Shown here: piece by piece, positions 18,768 to 28,046 of the stretch | Layout of the letters: every line of letters starts with the position of its first letter | Position numbering within the stretch: position 1 is the stretch's first letter | Assembly: GCA_041879295.1 (NCBI GenBank) | Contig: CP047152.1 | Location: 5,337,501 to 5,401,500, forward strand | Direction: 5' to 3' | DNA: 64,000 nt | DNA from: Pseudomonas putida | GTDB lineage: Bacteria > Pseudomonadota > Gammaproteobacteria > Pseudomonadales > Pseudomonadaceae | Position numbers and translations under genes: made by a program | Notes under the pieces: model-generated | Seen by the model: only the letters and a program-made list of their open reading frames with translations | Database searches by the model: none | Told to the model about the DNA's origin: nothing

Positions 18768-19040
18768 ATGGGTATCTTTGACTGGAAACACTGGATCGTC
18801 CTGCTGGTGGTCGTGGTTCTGGTGTTCGGCACCAAGAAACTGAAGAACTTCGGCAGCGACCTGGGCGAATCGATCAAGGGCTTCCGCAAGGCCATGAACG
18901 AAGAAGAGACCAAACCGGCCGAGCAGACTCCGCCGCCTGCCCAACCGGTGCCACCGGTGCAAAACACCGCGCAGCCGCAACAAGGCCACACCATCGAGGG
19001 CCAGGCCCAACCGGTCCAAGAGCCGCAGCGGAAAGACTGA
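18768..19040 (+). CDS. tatA: Sec-independent translocase subunit TatA
   Basis: TatA oligomers form the passage of the twin-arginine pathway for folded proteins. The 90-residue protein has the short N-terminal transmembrane helix ([14 protein letters not shown]), the FGTKKL hinge and the amphipathic helix [15 protein letters not shown], then a Pro/Gln-rich acidic tail. CAGGAG lies close upstream of ATG 18768. It is first in tatA-tatB-tatC. Confidence 0.96.
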   Translation: MGIFDWKHWIVLLVVVVLVFGTKKLKNFGSDLGESIKGFRKAMNEEETKPAEQTPPPAQPVPPVQNTAQPQQGHTIEGQAQPVQEPQRKD

Positions 19041-19043
19041 TCC

Positions 19044-19421
19044 ATGTTCGGCATGAGTTTCAGCGAGCTGCTGCTCGTCGGCCTGGTCGCCCTGCTGGTG
19101 CTCGGCCCCGAGCGCCTGCCGGGTGCCGCGCGCACGGCAGGCCTGTGGATCGGGCGGCTCAAGCGCAGCTTCAACAGCATCAAGATGGAAGTGGAGCGCG
19201 AAATTGGCGCCGACGATATCCGCCGCCAGCTGCATAACGAGCACATCCTGCAGATGGAAGAGGAAGCCAAGCGCATCCTCAACCCCATGACGCCACCCGC
19301 GCAGCCGCCGGTCACCACGGCCAGCGTGCAGCCACCTGCCGGGCTCGAAGCCAGGCCGGTCGAAGCACCTAAAGCCCCGGCCGCACCGTCTGAACCGCCT
19401 CAACCGCCGCGAGCCCCATGA
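19044..19421 (+). CDS. tatB: Sec-independent translocase subunit TatB
   Basis: TatB works with TatC in recognising twin-arginine signal peptides. The 125-residue protein has the TatB pattern: [20 protein letters not shown] with the Glu8 typical of TatB, GPERLP hinge, then a longer amphipathic helix ([18 protein letters not shown]) and a Pro/Ala-rich tail. It starts three bases after tatA and overlaps tatC by four. Confidence 0.96.
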   Translation: MFGMSFSELLLVGLVALLVLGPERLPGAARTAGLWIGRLKRSFNSIKMEVEREIGADDIRRQLHNEHILQMEEEAKRILNPMTPPAQPPVTTASVQPPAGLEARPVEAPKAPAAPSEPPQPPRAP

Positions 19422-20206
19422 GCGAGAATCCGGAACACGACCAGCCGATGCCGCTGGTTTCACACCTGACCGAACTGCGCACCCGCCTGCTGCGCTGCGT
19501 TGCCGTCATTTTCCTGATCTTTGCCGGGCTGTTCTCCTTCGCCCAGCAGATCTACACACTGGTTTCCGCGCCACTGCGCGAGCACTTGCCGGCCAATGCA
19601 ACGATGATCGCCACCGATGTGGCCTCGCCGTTCCTCACGCCGTTCAAGCTGACCATGATCGTCTCGCTGTTCCTGGCCATCCCGTTCATCCTCCAGCAGA
19701 TCTGGGGCTTTATCGCCCCCGGGCTGTACCGTCACGAGAAGCGCATTGCCATTCCGCTGCTCGTATCGAGCATCCTGCTGTTCTACGCCGGCATGGCCTT
19801 TGCCTATTTCCTTGTGTTCCCGCTGATGTTCAAGTTCTTCGCCGCTGCCACCCCGGCAGGCGTAGCGATGATGACCGACATCGCAAGCTACCTCGACTTC
19901 GTGATGACGCTGTTCTTCGCCTTTGGCGTGGCCTTCGAAATCCCGGTGGCAGTGGTGCTGCTGGTGTGGATCGGCGTGGTCGACGTGAAGTACCTGAAAA
20001 AGGCCCGCCCCTATGTGATCATCGGCTGCTTCGTGGTCGGCATGGTCCTCACCCCACCGGACATCTTCTCCCAGACCCTGCTGGCCGTGCCCATGTGGCT
20101 GCTGTTCGAGATCGGTGTGCTGTGCGGCAGCCTGATCCGCAAGCGCAGCGCCCACGACGAAACCGCCGACGACCATAACGACCAGCCACCTGCGACCCAA
20201 CCGTGA
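19418..20206 (+). CDS. tatC: Sec-independent translocase subunit TatC
   Basis: TatC is the polytopic receptor for twin-arginine signal peptides. The 262-residue protein shows the [10 protein letters not shown] motif at the start, six hydrophobic segments, the FxxPF-type [13 protein letters not shown] loop and the conserved LTPPDIFSQ near the last helices. The start overlaps tatB (ATGA), and its own stop overlaps the GTG of rsmE. Translational coupling along tatA-B-C-rsmE is likely. Confidence 0.97.
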   Translation: MSENPEHDQPMPLVSHLTELRTRLLRCVAVIFLIFAGLFSFAQQIYTLVSAPLREHLPANATMIATDVASPFLTPFKLTMIVSLFLAIPFILQQIWGFIAPGLYRHEKRIAIPLLVSSILLFYAGMAFAYFLVFPLMFKFFAAATPAGVAMMTDIASYLDFVMTLFFAFGVAFEIPVAVVLLVWIGVVDVKYLKKARPYVIIGCFVVGMVLTPPDIFSQTLLAVPMWLLFEIGVLCGSLIRKRSAHDETADDHNDQPPATQP

Positions 20207-20910
20207 ACCTGTTGCTTCTTGAAGAGGCCGACTTCGTTTCGGCCAACCGCGTCGTTCTTGCTGATCGGCGCTTCACCCATATGCAGGAAATCCACCGCGT
20301 GGCGGTGGGCGACAACCTGCGCGTGGGCCGTATCAATGGCCTGATGGGCAAGGCCACGGTGCTGCGCCTGGAAAAACACGAAGCCGAGCTGGCAGTGGCC
20401 TTCGACCAGCAGCCACCGGCCAAGCTGCCACTGACCCTGGTGCTGGCGGTGCCTCGGCCCAAGATGCTGCGACGGCTGTTCCAGACCGTGGCCACACTGG
20501 GTGTACCGCGGCTGATCCTGCTGAACAGCTACAAGGTCGAGAAAAGCTTCTGGCAAACGCCCTTCCTGCAGCCCGACACCATTCGCGAGAACCTGATCCT
20601 GGGCCTGGAACAAGCGCGCGACACAGTGCTGCCCGAGGTCATCATCGAAAAGCGCTTCAAGCCTTTTGTCGAAGACCGCCTGCCCACCATCGCCGCCGGC
20701 ACCCTGGGCCTGGTTGGCCACCCCGGCCCTTACCCAGCCTGTCCGCGCGCCGTAGAACAAGCCGTTACCCTGGCCATCGGCCCCGAGGGCGGCTGGATCC
20801 CCTACGAAATCGACCTGCTGGGCAAGGCAGGCCTGGCGCCGGTGCAGCTGGGTGATCGCATCTTGCGGGTGGAGACTGCCGTCACTGCGCTACTTTCGCG
20901 CATTTTCTGA
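20203..20910 (+). CDS. rsmE: 16S rRNA (uracil1498-N3)-methyltransferase RsmE
   Basis: RsmE methylates U1498 of 16S rRNA. The 235-residue SPOUT-class protein starts [12 protein letters not shown] with a GTG codon that overlaps the tatC stop. The C-terminal SAM knot is visible as [17 protein letters not shown] and [11 protein letters not shown]. An N-terminal PUA-like RNA-binding part precedes it. There is no obvious terminator afterwards; the following 101 bases hold the promoter of the first chemoreceptor. Confidence 0.96.
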   Translation: MNLLLLEEADFVSANRVVLADRRFTHMQEIHRVAVGDNLRVGRINGLMGKATVLRLEKHEAELAVAFDQQPPAKLPLTLVLAVPRPKMLRRLFQTVATLGVPRLILLNSYKVEKSFWQTPFLQPDTIRENLILGLEQARDTVLPEVIIEKRFKPFVEDRLPTIAAGTLGLVGHPGPYPACPRAVEQAVTLAIGPEGGWIPYEIDLLGKAGLAPVQLGDRILRVETAVTALLSRIF

Positions 20911-20933
20911 CACAAACACCCCTTTTTTGCCCA

Positions 20934-20960
20934 TCAAGTTTCCCTCTCCCGGGCCGATGG
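20934..20960 (+). promoter_or_regulatory. FliA (sigma-28) promoter for the first chemoreceptor gene
   Basis: TCAAGTTT, 11 bases, then GCCGATGG closely match the sigma-28 consensus (TAAAGTTT-N11-GCCGATAA). The -10 lies 51 bases upstream of the start codon at 21012. Control by FliA would tie this receptor to the flagellar programme. Confidence 0.75.
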
Positions 20961-21011
20961 CCTTGGCAACAAAACAATTATTTGTGCTGCCAAGCCGCCG
21001 GGGAGTCGAAC

Positions 21012-22928
21012 ATGTATCAATGGTTAGCCCAATCGCTGGGCAATGTGAGCGTCAATCGCAAACTGGGGCTGGGTTTCGGCCTGGTGCTACTGTTGACCTT
21101 GGCTATTACCCTGGTCGGCTGGCACGGCATGGACAGCATCATCGACCGTGGCGACAAACTGGGAAACATTTCTGTCGTCCAGCAATACACCCAGGAGCTG
21201 CGCATCGCCCGCCAGCTCTACGATCGCCGCCGCGACGACGCTTCGCTGGCAGAGCTGGAAAAAGCCCTGGGCAACCTCGACCGCCAAGTGCAACTGATGC
21301 TTGGCCAGATCGAACAGCCTGCCGACCGCCAGCGCCTTGAACAGCAGCGCGAGGCAGTGCGCATCTACCAGCAGGCATTCAACGAGCTGAAGCAGGCCGA
21401 ACAACGCCGCGAAGCAAGCCGTGATGTACTGGGTAGCAGCGCCGATAAAGTCGTTGAATTGATTGGCCGAGTACAACGTAGCCTGCTGCAAGGTGCAGAC
21501 ATCAATCAGTACCAGCACGCGGTGGACGTCAGCGCATTGCTGCAACAAGCGCGTTTCCAGGTGCGTGGCTACACCTACAGCGGCAATGCCGATTTCCAGC
21601 AAACGGCACTGAAGGCCATCGACCAGGCCTTGGCCGAGCTGCGCGCACTGCCGGCCAAAGTGCCAGCCGAACATGCTGCCAACCTGGATGATGCCGCCAC
21701 GGCCATGGGCGGCTACCGCGATGCCGTGACCCAGTTCGGTGATGCCCTGCGTGCCAGTGAACAAGCGCTGCAAAGCATGGCTGAACAAGGCACGGTACTG
21801 CTGCAGGCCAGCCAGACGATGACCACCTCGCAAACCGAGGTGCGCAATGCTGCTGCCGCGCAGGCCAAAACACTGCTCACAGTCGCCACCGTGCTGGCAC
21901 TGGCCCTTGGCCTGCTGGCCGCCTGGACCATTACCCGGCAGATCATCATCCCTCTGCGCCAGACCCTGCACGCCGCAGAACGCGTGGCCAGCGGAGACCT
22001 GACCCAAAGCCTGCAGGTGCAACGCCGCGACGAACTGGGCCAATTGCAAGCCAGCATGCATCGCATGACCCAAGGCTTGCGTGAACTGATCGGCGGCATT
22101 GGCGACGGCGTCACGCAGATTGCCAGCGCTGCCGAGGAGCTGTCGGCGGTGACAGAACAGACCAGCGCCGGGGTCAACAACCAGAAGGTCGAAACCGACC
22201 AGGTGGCGACGGCCATGAACCAGATGACAGCCACCGTGCACGATGTGGCACGCAATGCCGAACAGGCTTCGGAAGCCGCCCTGATGGCCGACCAGCAGGC
22301 CCGCGAGGGCGATCGCGTGGTGGGCGAGGCGGTGGCACAGATCGAGCGCCTGGCAAGCGAAGTGGTCAACTCCAGCGAAGCGATGAACCTGCTCAAGACC
22401 GAAAGCGACAAGATCGGCAGCGTACTCGACGTGATCAAATCGGTGGCCCAGCAAACCAACCTGTTGGCCCTCAACGCGGCAATCGAAGCGGCCCGCGCCG
22501 GTGAGGCCGGGCGTGGCTTTGCCGTGGTTGCCGACGAAGTGCGTAGCTTGGCCCAACGCACACAGCAGTCGACCGAAGAGATCGAAGAGTTGATTGCCGG
22601 CCTGCAAAGCGGCACCCAACGGGTGGCCAGCGTGATGGACAACAGCCGCCAACTGACCGACAGCAGCGTCGAGCTGACCCGCCGCGCCGGCAGCTCGTTG
22701 GAAACCATCACCCGCACGGTGTCGTCGATTCAGGCGATGAACCAGCAGATTGCCACGGCGGCCGAGGAGCAGACGGCGGTGGCCGAGGAGATCAACCGCA
22801 GCGTGATGAATGTGCGTGATATTTCCGACCAGACCTCGGCGGCGAGTGAGGAGACCGCCAGCTCCAGCGTGGAACTGGCGCGGTTGGGTACCCACTTGCA
22901 AGGGTTGGTTGGGCGGTTCAGGCTCTGA
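21012..22928 (+). CDS. Methyl-accepting chemotaxis protein, HBM-type sensor (McpQ-like)
   Basis: A 638-residue transmembrane chemoreceptor. The architecture is an N-terminal membrane helix ([19 protein letters not shown], about 22-40), a ~240-residue helical periplasmic sensor of the helical-bimodular type ([12 protein letters not shown] motif), a second helix (about 285-305), HAMP, and a signalling domain with the hairpin tip around [18 protein letters not shown]. Position after rsmE and architecture suggest the orthologue of P. putida McpQ, a citrate/citrate-metal receptor; the ligand cannot be confirmed here. ATG 21012 has GGGAG upstream. Confidence 0.88.
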   Translation: MYQWLAQSLGNVSVNRKLGLGFGLVLLLTLAITLVGWHGMDSIIDRGDKLGNISVVQQYTQELRIARQLYDRRRDDASLAELEKALGNLDRQVQLMLGQIEQPADRQRLEQQREAVRIYQQAFNELKQAEQRREASRDVLGSSADKVVELIGRVQRSLLQGADINQYQHAVDVSALLQQARFQVRGYTYSGNADFQQTALKAIDQALAELRALPAKVPAEHAANLDDAATAMGGYRDAVTQFGDALRASEQALQSMAEQGTVLLQASQTMTTSQTEVRNAAAAQAKTLLTVATVLALALGLLAAWTITRQIIIPLRQTLHAAERVASGDLTQSLQVQRRDELGQLQASMHRMTQGLRELIGGIGDGVTQIASAAEELSAVTEQTSAGVNNQKVETDQVATAMNQMTATVHDVARNAEQASEAALMADQQAREGDRVVGEAVAQIERLASEVVNSSEAMNLLKTESDKIGSVLDVIKSVAQQTNLLALNAAIEAARAGEAGRGFAVVADEVRSLAQRTQQSTEEIEELIAGLQSGTQRVASVMDNSRQLTDSSVELTRRAGSSLETITRTVSSIQAMNQQIATAAEEQTAVAEEINRSVMNVRDISDQTSAASEETASSSVELARLGTHLQGLVGRFRL

Positions 22929-22953
22929 TCTGAACTAGCGGTCGCCCGGTCGG

Positions 22954-22983
22954 GCCTCTTCGCGGTTTTACCCGCGAGGAGGC
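22954..22983. repeat. Single REP element
   Basis: GCCTCTTCGCGG and CCGCGAGGAGGC flank a TTTTA loop, a single REP-like hairpin just after the first chemoreceptor gene. It could also serve as its transcript terminator. Confidence 0.7.
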
Positions 22984-23041
22984 GGCACCGGACGAACTGT
23001 TTCCTACTTCTAGCGGCGAAATTTCCTACCTGATTATCAGG

Positions 23042-23069
23042 TCAAGTCCTACAACTCCGCTGCCGATGG
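23042..23069 (+). promoter_or_regulatory. FliA (sigma-28) promoter for the second chemoreceptor gene
   Basis: TCAAGTCC, 12 bases, then GCCGATGG. The -10 octamer is identical to that before the first receptor gene and lies 61 bases upstream of ATG 23131. The spacer is one base longer than at the first site. Confidence 0.65.
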
Positions 23070-23130
23070 GCAGAGATGTGATGCCAGCCATGCGCCTGCA
23101 TCCTTTCTCTCACTCGCTCGGAGATTCCCC

Positions 23131-25074
23131 ATGCTTGGCTCCCTCAACCGCAAGCTCGGCAACATCAGTGTCGCCGCCAAGCTGGCCCTCGGCTTCGCCG
23201 TGGTCCTGCTGCTCACCCTGGCCACCACCATCAGCGGCTGGCGTGCCCTGGATGGTGCCATCGTGCGCTCACAGCAACTCAGTGAAATAGGCCTGATCAA
23301 CGACCTGACAAAAGACCTGCGCGCGGAACGCATCACCTACCGCGTGCTCAACGACGATGCCAGCAGAGCGCGCATCAGCAACATCCTCGACCAGCTCAAT
23401 AGCATGCTGACCACCCTGCAGCAACGCAGCAACGTCGATGAGTCACGGCAGTTGCTGACAGAAAAAATGGCATTGTTACAGAGCCTGCGCGACAACTTCA
23501 GCGAACTGCAGCGCAGCGTCGCCAGCCGTGTAGCCCTGCGCGAAGCCCTGCAGTCGCAGGAGCAAGCACTCAGCGTGGCGATTGACGAACTGCAGACCCA
23601 GGCCTTGCTGAAAATGCCTGACGACAGTCAGCAAAGTGGTGTGCTGGGCCTGATGGACACCCTCAGCCGGCATGTCGAAGGTGCCAACCAGCAAAGCCTG
23701 GTTCCAGCCTACACCTTCGTCCCGGTCGAGGATTTTGCCAAAGTCGGTGATAACGCCCTGGACGCCGCCGACAGTAGCCTTGCGCAACTGCTTGAAGGCC
23801 TTGCACCGTTGGGCTTGCCACGTGCCATCAGTGAGCAACCCGGTGTCGAGCTGAGCAAGTACCGCACCAGCCTGGATCAGTACCGCCGCGCCGCCGTACG
23901 TGTCGAGCAGTTGCAGAACAACATGGAAAACATGGGCAACGAGCTGCGAACGGTTAGCCTCGAACTGGGCAAACGCAAGGTCGAACAACGCGACAGTGAG
24001 GCCCTGGCCGCTCGGTCGCTGCTGACCAGTGTGGCACTGCTGGCAATGGTGGTAGGGGCGCTGGCCGCCTGGCTGATCACCTTGCAGATCACCCAGCCAC
24101 TGCGCCAGACGTTGGCCGTGGCCGCCCGCATCGCCAAGGGTGACCTGAGCCAGGTCGACACCGTGCAACGTCGCGACGAAATGGGCCAGTTGCAAACCAG
24201 CATGCGCGAGATGACCTTGAGCCTGCGCGAGCTGATCGGTGGCATTGATCAGGGTGTCGGCCAGCTTTCACAGGCCGCCACGCAGTTGGCGGCCAGTAGC
24301 GAAGACACCAAGTTGCGCATCAATCAGCAGCGCGAGGAAACCGACCAGGTGGCCACTGCCATGAACCAGATGAGCGCCACCGTGCAGGAAGTGGCACAGA
24401 ACGCCGAGCAAGCCTCACTGGCCGCGACCAACGCTGACCAGCAGGCACAGGTGGGTGATCAGGTAGTCGCCGAAGCCATCGGCCGTATCGAACAACTGGC
24501 CGGGCAGATGGACCATTGCCTGGCGGCCATGCAGCACTTGGCAGGCGAGAGCCAGCGGATTGGCAGCATCCTGGATGTGATCAAGTCGGTCTCCGAACAG
24601 ACCAACCTGCTGGCGCTGAACGCGGCGATCGAAGCGGCACGGGCCGGTGAAGCCGGGCGTGGCTTTGCCGTGGTGGCCGATGAGGTACGCGGCCTGGCCC
24701 AGCGCACGTCGACGGCGACCGAGGAGATCGGCCAACTGATCGACAGCCTGCACAACGGTACCGACGAAGTGACCCGTTTGCTGGACAGCAGCAAGAGCCT
24801 GACCGAACAGAGCGTGGAACTGAGCCGCAGGGCCGGGCACGCGCTGAGCCAGATCACCGACACGGTGTCGAGCATTCAGGGCATGAACCAGCAGATCGCC
24901 ACCGCCAGTGAAGAGCAGAGCGTGGTGGCCGAGCAGATCAACCGAAGCGTAATCAATGTGCGGGATGTTTCGGATCAGACCAGTGCCGCCAGTGAGCAGA
25001 CGGCAGCCTCGAGTGGAGAGCTGGAGCATCTGGGGCAGCAATTGCGGGGGATGGTGGGGAGGTTCAGCATCTGA
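23131..25074 (+). CDS. Methyl-accepting chemotaxis protein, HBM-type sensor
   Basis: A 647-residue chemoreceptor paralogous to the preceding one: same N-terminus pattern ([26 protein letters not shown]), similar helical periplasmic sensor (about 45-290), second membrane helix ([20 protein letters not shown]), HAMP, and cytoplasmic tip [19 protein letters not shown]. The cytoplasmic halves are much more alike than the sensor halves, which argues for duplication followed by ligand divergence. The ligand is unknown. Its own sigma-28-like promoter lies upstream. Confidence 0.9.
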   Translation: MLGSLNRKLGNISVAAKLALGFAVVLLLTLATTISGWRALDGAIVRSQQLSEIGLINDLTKDLRAERITYRVLNDDASRARISNILDQLNSMLTTLQQRSNVDESRQLLTEKMALLQSLRDNFSELQRSVASRVALREALQSQEQALSVAIDELQTQALLKMPDDSQQSGVLGLMDTLSRHVEGANQQSLVPAYTFVPVEDFAKVGDNALDAADSSLAQLLEGLAPLGLPRAISEQPGVELSKYRTSLDQYRRAAVRVEQLQNNMENMGNELRTVSLELGKRKVEQRDSEALAARSLLTSVALLAMVVGALAAWLITLQITQPLRQTLAVAARIAKGDLSQVDTVQRRDEMGQLQTSMREMTLSLRELIGGIDQGVGQLSQAATQLAASSEDTKLRINQQREETDQVATAMNQMSATVQEVAQNAEQASLAATNADQQAQVGDQVVAEAIGRIEQLAGQMDHCLAAMQHLAGESQRIGSILDVIKSVSEQTNLLALNAAIEAARAGEAGRGFAVVADEVRGLAQRTSTATEEIGQLIDSLHNGTDEVTRLLDSSKSLTEQSVELSRRAGHALSQITDTVSSIQGMNQQIATASEEQSVVAEQINRSVINVRDVSDQTSAASEQTAASSGELEHLGQQLRGMVGRFSI

Positions 25075-25084
25075 CATCACGTCG

Positions 25085-25173
25085 CCCTCTTCGCGGGCAA
25101 GCCCGCGCCCACAGGTACAGCACCCCCTTCAAGGCAGTGGTGGACATGCAGGGCCGAGCTTGCCCGCGAAGAA
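25085..25173. repeat. REP palindrome pair between convergent genes
   Basis: Two inverted REP copies occupy most of the gap between the second chemoreceptor gene and the convergent ABC ATPase gene, where they may end both transcripts. Confidence 0.8.
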
Positions 25174-25183
25174 CCCGGCGCGG

Positions 25184-25918
25184 TTACAGCACCTGGCGCA
25201 GGAATGCCTGCGCACGCGGGTCTTTCGGCGCAGCGAAGAACGCCGCTGGGGCCGAATCTTCCAGCAGTTTGCCGTGATCGAAGAACAGCACGCGGTCGGC
25301 CACTTCACGGGCAAAGCCCATTTCGTGGGTGACGCAAACCATGGTCATGCCTTCCTGGGCCAGGGTCTTCATCACGTCCAGCACCTCACCGACCATTTCC
25401 GGGTCGAGCGCTGAGGTCGGCTCGTCGAACAGCATCACTTTCGGGTCCATGGCCAGGGCCCGGGCAATCGCTACCCGCTGCTGCTGACCGCCGGAAAGCC
25501 GGGACGGGAATTCGTTGGCCTTCTGCGCAATACCGACCTTTTCCAGCAACGCCCGGGCCTTGGCCTCGCGGTCAGCCTTGTTGCGCTTGCGCACCACCTT
25601 CTGCGCCAGGCACAGGTTTTCCAGCACGGTCATGTGCGGAAACAGGTTGAAATGCTGAAACACCATGCCGACTTCGCGGCGATAGGCATTGATGTCGGTC
25701 TTAGGGTCGGCCAGTTGCAGGCCATCGATGGCCACATGGCCTTGGTCGAAATGCTCCAGGCCGTTGAGGCAGCGCAGGAACGTCGACTTGCCCGACCCCG
25801 ATGGCCCGAGCACCACCACCACTTCGCCCTTGGCGACCTGAGTGGTGACGTTATCCACAGCCCTTACCACCTGACCACGGGTGTCGAAGACTTTCAGCAG
25901 GTCACGGACTTCAATCAC
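25184..25918 (-). CDS. Polar amino-acid ABC transporter ATP-binding protein (GlnQ/HisP family)
   Basis: This 244-residue protein powers uptake with its membrane partner. Walker A is GPSGSGKST, the signature motif is LSGGQQQR, Walker B is [14 protein letters not shown] and the switch His lies in VTHEMGFA. I start at GTG 25918 (giving [11 protein letters not shown]), which overlaps the permease stop by 8 bases behind a GGAGG; a longer in-frame start at 25951 would lie inside the permease gene. It is the last gene of the SBP-permease-ATPase unit. Confidence 0.95.
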   Translation of the reverse strand: MIEVRDLLKVFDTRGQVVRAVDNVTTQVAKGEVVVVLGPSGSGKSTFLRCLNGLEHFDQGHVAIDGLQLADPKTDINAYRREVGMVFQHFNLFPHMTVLENLCLAQKVVRKRNKADREAKARALLEKVGIAQKANEFPSRLSGGQQQRVAIARALAMDPKVMLFDEPTSALDPEMVGEVLDVMKTLAQEGMTMVCVTHEMGFAREVADRVLFFDHGKLLEDSAPAAFFAAPKDPRAQAFLRQVL

Positions 25919-26873
25919 TTTGCGCAAGCCTCCGCTCGAGCCGGCTGGCAATGTGCGACAGCGGCAGGTTGATCAGCAGGTACAGGCCTGCCACGCAGAA
26001 CCAGATCTCGAAGGTTGAGAACGAGGTGGTGATGGCCTCACGGCCACTCTTGGTCAGTTCGGTGATGGCGATCACCGACACCAGCGAGGTGTCCTTGACC
26101 AGGCTGATGAACTGGCCGGCCAAGGGCGGCAGCACGCGCTTGAACGCTTGCGGCAGAATCACATGGCGCATCGACTGGCCAGCGTTCAGGCCCAGCGACC
26201 GGGCAGCCTCGTTCTGGCCCTTGGCGATCGACTGCACGCCAGCACGGACGATTTCAGCCACGTAAGCACCGGTGAACAATGCCAGTGCCGCCACCCCGGC
26301 AAACTCGCGGGACAGGTTGAGCACGGTGCCGATGAAGAAGTAGAAGATGAAGATCTGTACCAGCAGCGGCGTACCGCGCACCAGTTCGACATAGACGGTC
26401 GACAGGTCGCGCAGGGTCGGGTTGTTGGACAACCGGCACAATCCGGCGAACAGCCCGATCACCAGGCCCAAGGCCCCGGACACCACCGAGATCCACAAAG
26501 TGGTCCACAGGCCCCACGCCAGCGGGCCAGCGGCCCAGTGACGGGTTACGCCAATCTGGTCGCCTTCGGCAACATCGTCGCCGCGGCTCAGTTGTAGGCT
26601 GTCCTTGGCCACATCGAGCACTTGCTCGGCACCACTTTCGTCCTTCAGCGTGACGCGGGCGTTGTCACCGGAGATGACGATTTCCTGCACAGTGCCGTAG
26701 CCGGCAGCGCGTTGTACGTCCTCGGCCTTGTAGGCGAAGTACTGCGGTACGCGGTTCCAGCGCCACTCGTAGGAAATCATCGAGGTGGCCATGTAAAGGC
26801 TGAGCGCCAGGCCCACCAGGACCAGGGCGGTCAACCCATGCCATGGCCACTGGGCTTTCTTGTGTTTGATCAC
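25911..26873 (-). CDS. Polar amino-acid ABC transporter permease
   Basis: A 320-residue inner-membrane subunit of the HisM/GlnP family. It has an N-terminal membrane helix (about 14-33), an unusual ~90-residue soluble insert (about 34-120) before the transport domain, and then five helices with the EAA loop [22 protein letters not shown]. The family usually lacks such an insert, but some pseudomonad homologues have it. It presumably dimerises, with the ATPase encoded next. Confidence 0.93.
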   Translation of the reverse strand: MIKHKKAQWPWHGLTALVLVGLALSLYMATSMISYEWRWNRVPQYFAYKAEDVQRAAGYGTVQEIVISGDNARVTLKDESGAEQVLDVAKDSLQLSRGDDVAEGDQIGVTRHWAAGPLAWGLWTTLWISVVSGALGLVIGLFAGLCRLSNNPTLRDLSTVYVELVRGTPLLVQIFIFYFFIGTVLNLSREFAGVAALALFTGAYVAEIVRAGVQSIAKGQNEAARSLGLNAGQSMRHVILPQAFKRVLPPLAGQFISLVKDTSLVSVIAITELTKSGREAITTSFSTFEIWFCVAGLYLLINLPLSHIASRLERRLAQSD

Positions 26874-26896
26874 GTGGGGTACTTCCGTAAATGCGA

Positions 26897-26919
26897 ACGC
26901 GCAGGGTTTGCCTGCGCGT
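26897..26919 (-). promoter_or_regulatory. Intercistronic hairpin between binding protein and permease genes
   Basis: ACGCGCAGG and CCTGCGCGT form a perfect 9-bp stem with a 5-base loop in the 79-base gap. Such hairpins commonly protect the upstream binding-protein message or reduce read-through, giving more binding protein than permease. Confidence 0.55.
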
Positions 26920-26952
26920 CGGGGTCATAAAGCCGGGCTTGTGGCCTGGGCC

Positions 26953-27753
26953 TTATTCCATTTCCTTCAGCCAGTCCTTGTTCTTGAACCACTTGTCGTG
27001 AATACGATCGTAGGTCCCGTCGTGCTTGATCTGGTGCAGGAAGTTGTTGATGAAGTTGATGCTGTCGTAGTCGCCTTTCTTCAGGCCGAAGGCCAGCGGC
27101 TCGTAGGTGAAGGGCTCGTCGAGGAACAGCAGCTTGCCGGCGCCGGCTTTATCTACCGCCACCACGTTGTACGGCGCGTCATAGACAAAGGCGTCAGCCT
27201 TGCCGTTGACCACGTCCATGACCGCTTCCTGTTCGTTGTCGTAGCCGTGGTACTTGGCTTTGCTGATCAGCTTCCTGGCGACCATTTCACCCGTGGTGCC
27301 CAACTTGGAAGTGAGGCGGTACTTCTCGTTGTTCAGGTCTTTGTACGACTTGATCTCGCCAGCCAGTTCCTTGCGGATCAGCAGGGTCTGACCAACCACG
27401 ATGAAGGGTTCGCTGAAGTTCAGACGCAGGTTGCGCTCCTGGGTCAGGGTCATGCCGCTGCCGATCATGTCGAACTTGTCGGTCAGCAGGGCCGGGATGA
27501 TGCCGTCATAGGCGGTGGACACAGCCTCGAACTTGACGCCCATGGACTTGGCCATGGCCTTGAGGATATCGACTTCGAAGCCGATGATTTCGCCACGTTT
27601 GTTGGTCATCTGGAACGGCATGTAAGTCGGGTCCATGCCCACCCGCAGGGTGCCGCGCTTGACCGCGTCATCGATGGCGCCCGCCTGGGCCGCAGTCACG
27701 GCGACCAGGGCGGTCACACCGACCAGCAGTCGCGAAAGGTATTTCTTGATCAT
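26953..27753 (-). CDS. Polar amino-acid ABC transporter periplasmic binding protein
   Basis: A 266-residue solute-binding protein (SBP family 3). The N-terminal signal peptide ends at AQA before GAIDDAVKRG. The bilobed domain has GTLRVGMDPTYMPFQM and FEVDILKAMAKSMGVKFE. I start at ATG 27753 (MIKKYLSRLLVG) with GGGGA upstream rather than the TTG-region extension to 27771. It is the first gene of the transporter unit. The substrate is probably a polar amino acid, not resolved by sequence alone. Confidence 0.93.
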   Translation of the reverse strand: MIKKYLSRLLVGVTALVAVTAAQAGAIDDAVKRGTLRVGMDPTYMPFQMTNKRGEIIGFEVDILKAMAKSMGVKFEAVSTAYDGIIPALLTDKFDMIGSGMTLTQERNLRLNFSEPFIVVGQTLLIRKELAGEIKSYKDLNNEKYRLTSKLGTTGEMVARKLISKAKYHGYDNEQEAVMDVVNGKADAFVYDAPYNVVAVDKAGAGKLLFLDEPFTYEPLAFGLKKGDYDSINFINNFLHQIKHDGTYDRIHDKWFKNKDWLKEME

Positions 27754-27912
27754 CACCAAGTCCCCTAGCAATAAAAGTAGCGAATCTTATTGTGTTGGCA
27801 CGGCCGTGCTGGCCGAAGCGTCGTATCGGAGAGGGATGCTAACGCATGGCGGCCCGAGGACCTAGAGCCGCGGGGGGACTTTGTTGGCCAAAATGGGGGG
27901 CTAGGGCAAAAA

Positions 27913-27983
27913 GCTTCGCGGGTGAACCCGCTCCTACAAGGGAATGTGTATCCCTGGTAGGAGCGGGTTCACCCGCGAAGAGG
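27913..27983. repeat. REP palindrome pair, long inverted repeat
   Basis: TTCGCGGGTGAACCCGCTCC and its complement face each other across a short loop (GGAATGTGTATCCC), giving one of the cleanest REP pairs in the window. It lies between the ABC binding-protein gene and opgH. Confidence 0.85.
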
Positions 27984-28046
27984 ACCTGTCAGTTACCCTG
28001 TAGGATCGGGTCCATCGGGGCGCCGAACCGCCGCGAACAGGCCCGA

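Noticed and set aside
27796-27812. Sigma-54-like TGGCACGGCCGTGCT near the ABC binding-protein gene
   Set aside because: The GG-to-GC spacing is one base short and it points away from the gene; it is better explained by the GCACGGCCGTGC palindrome.
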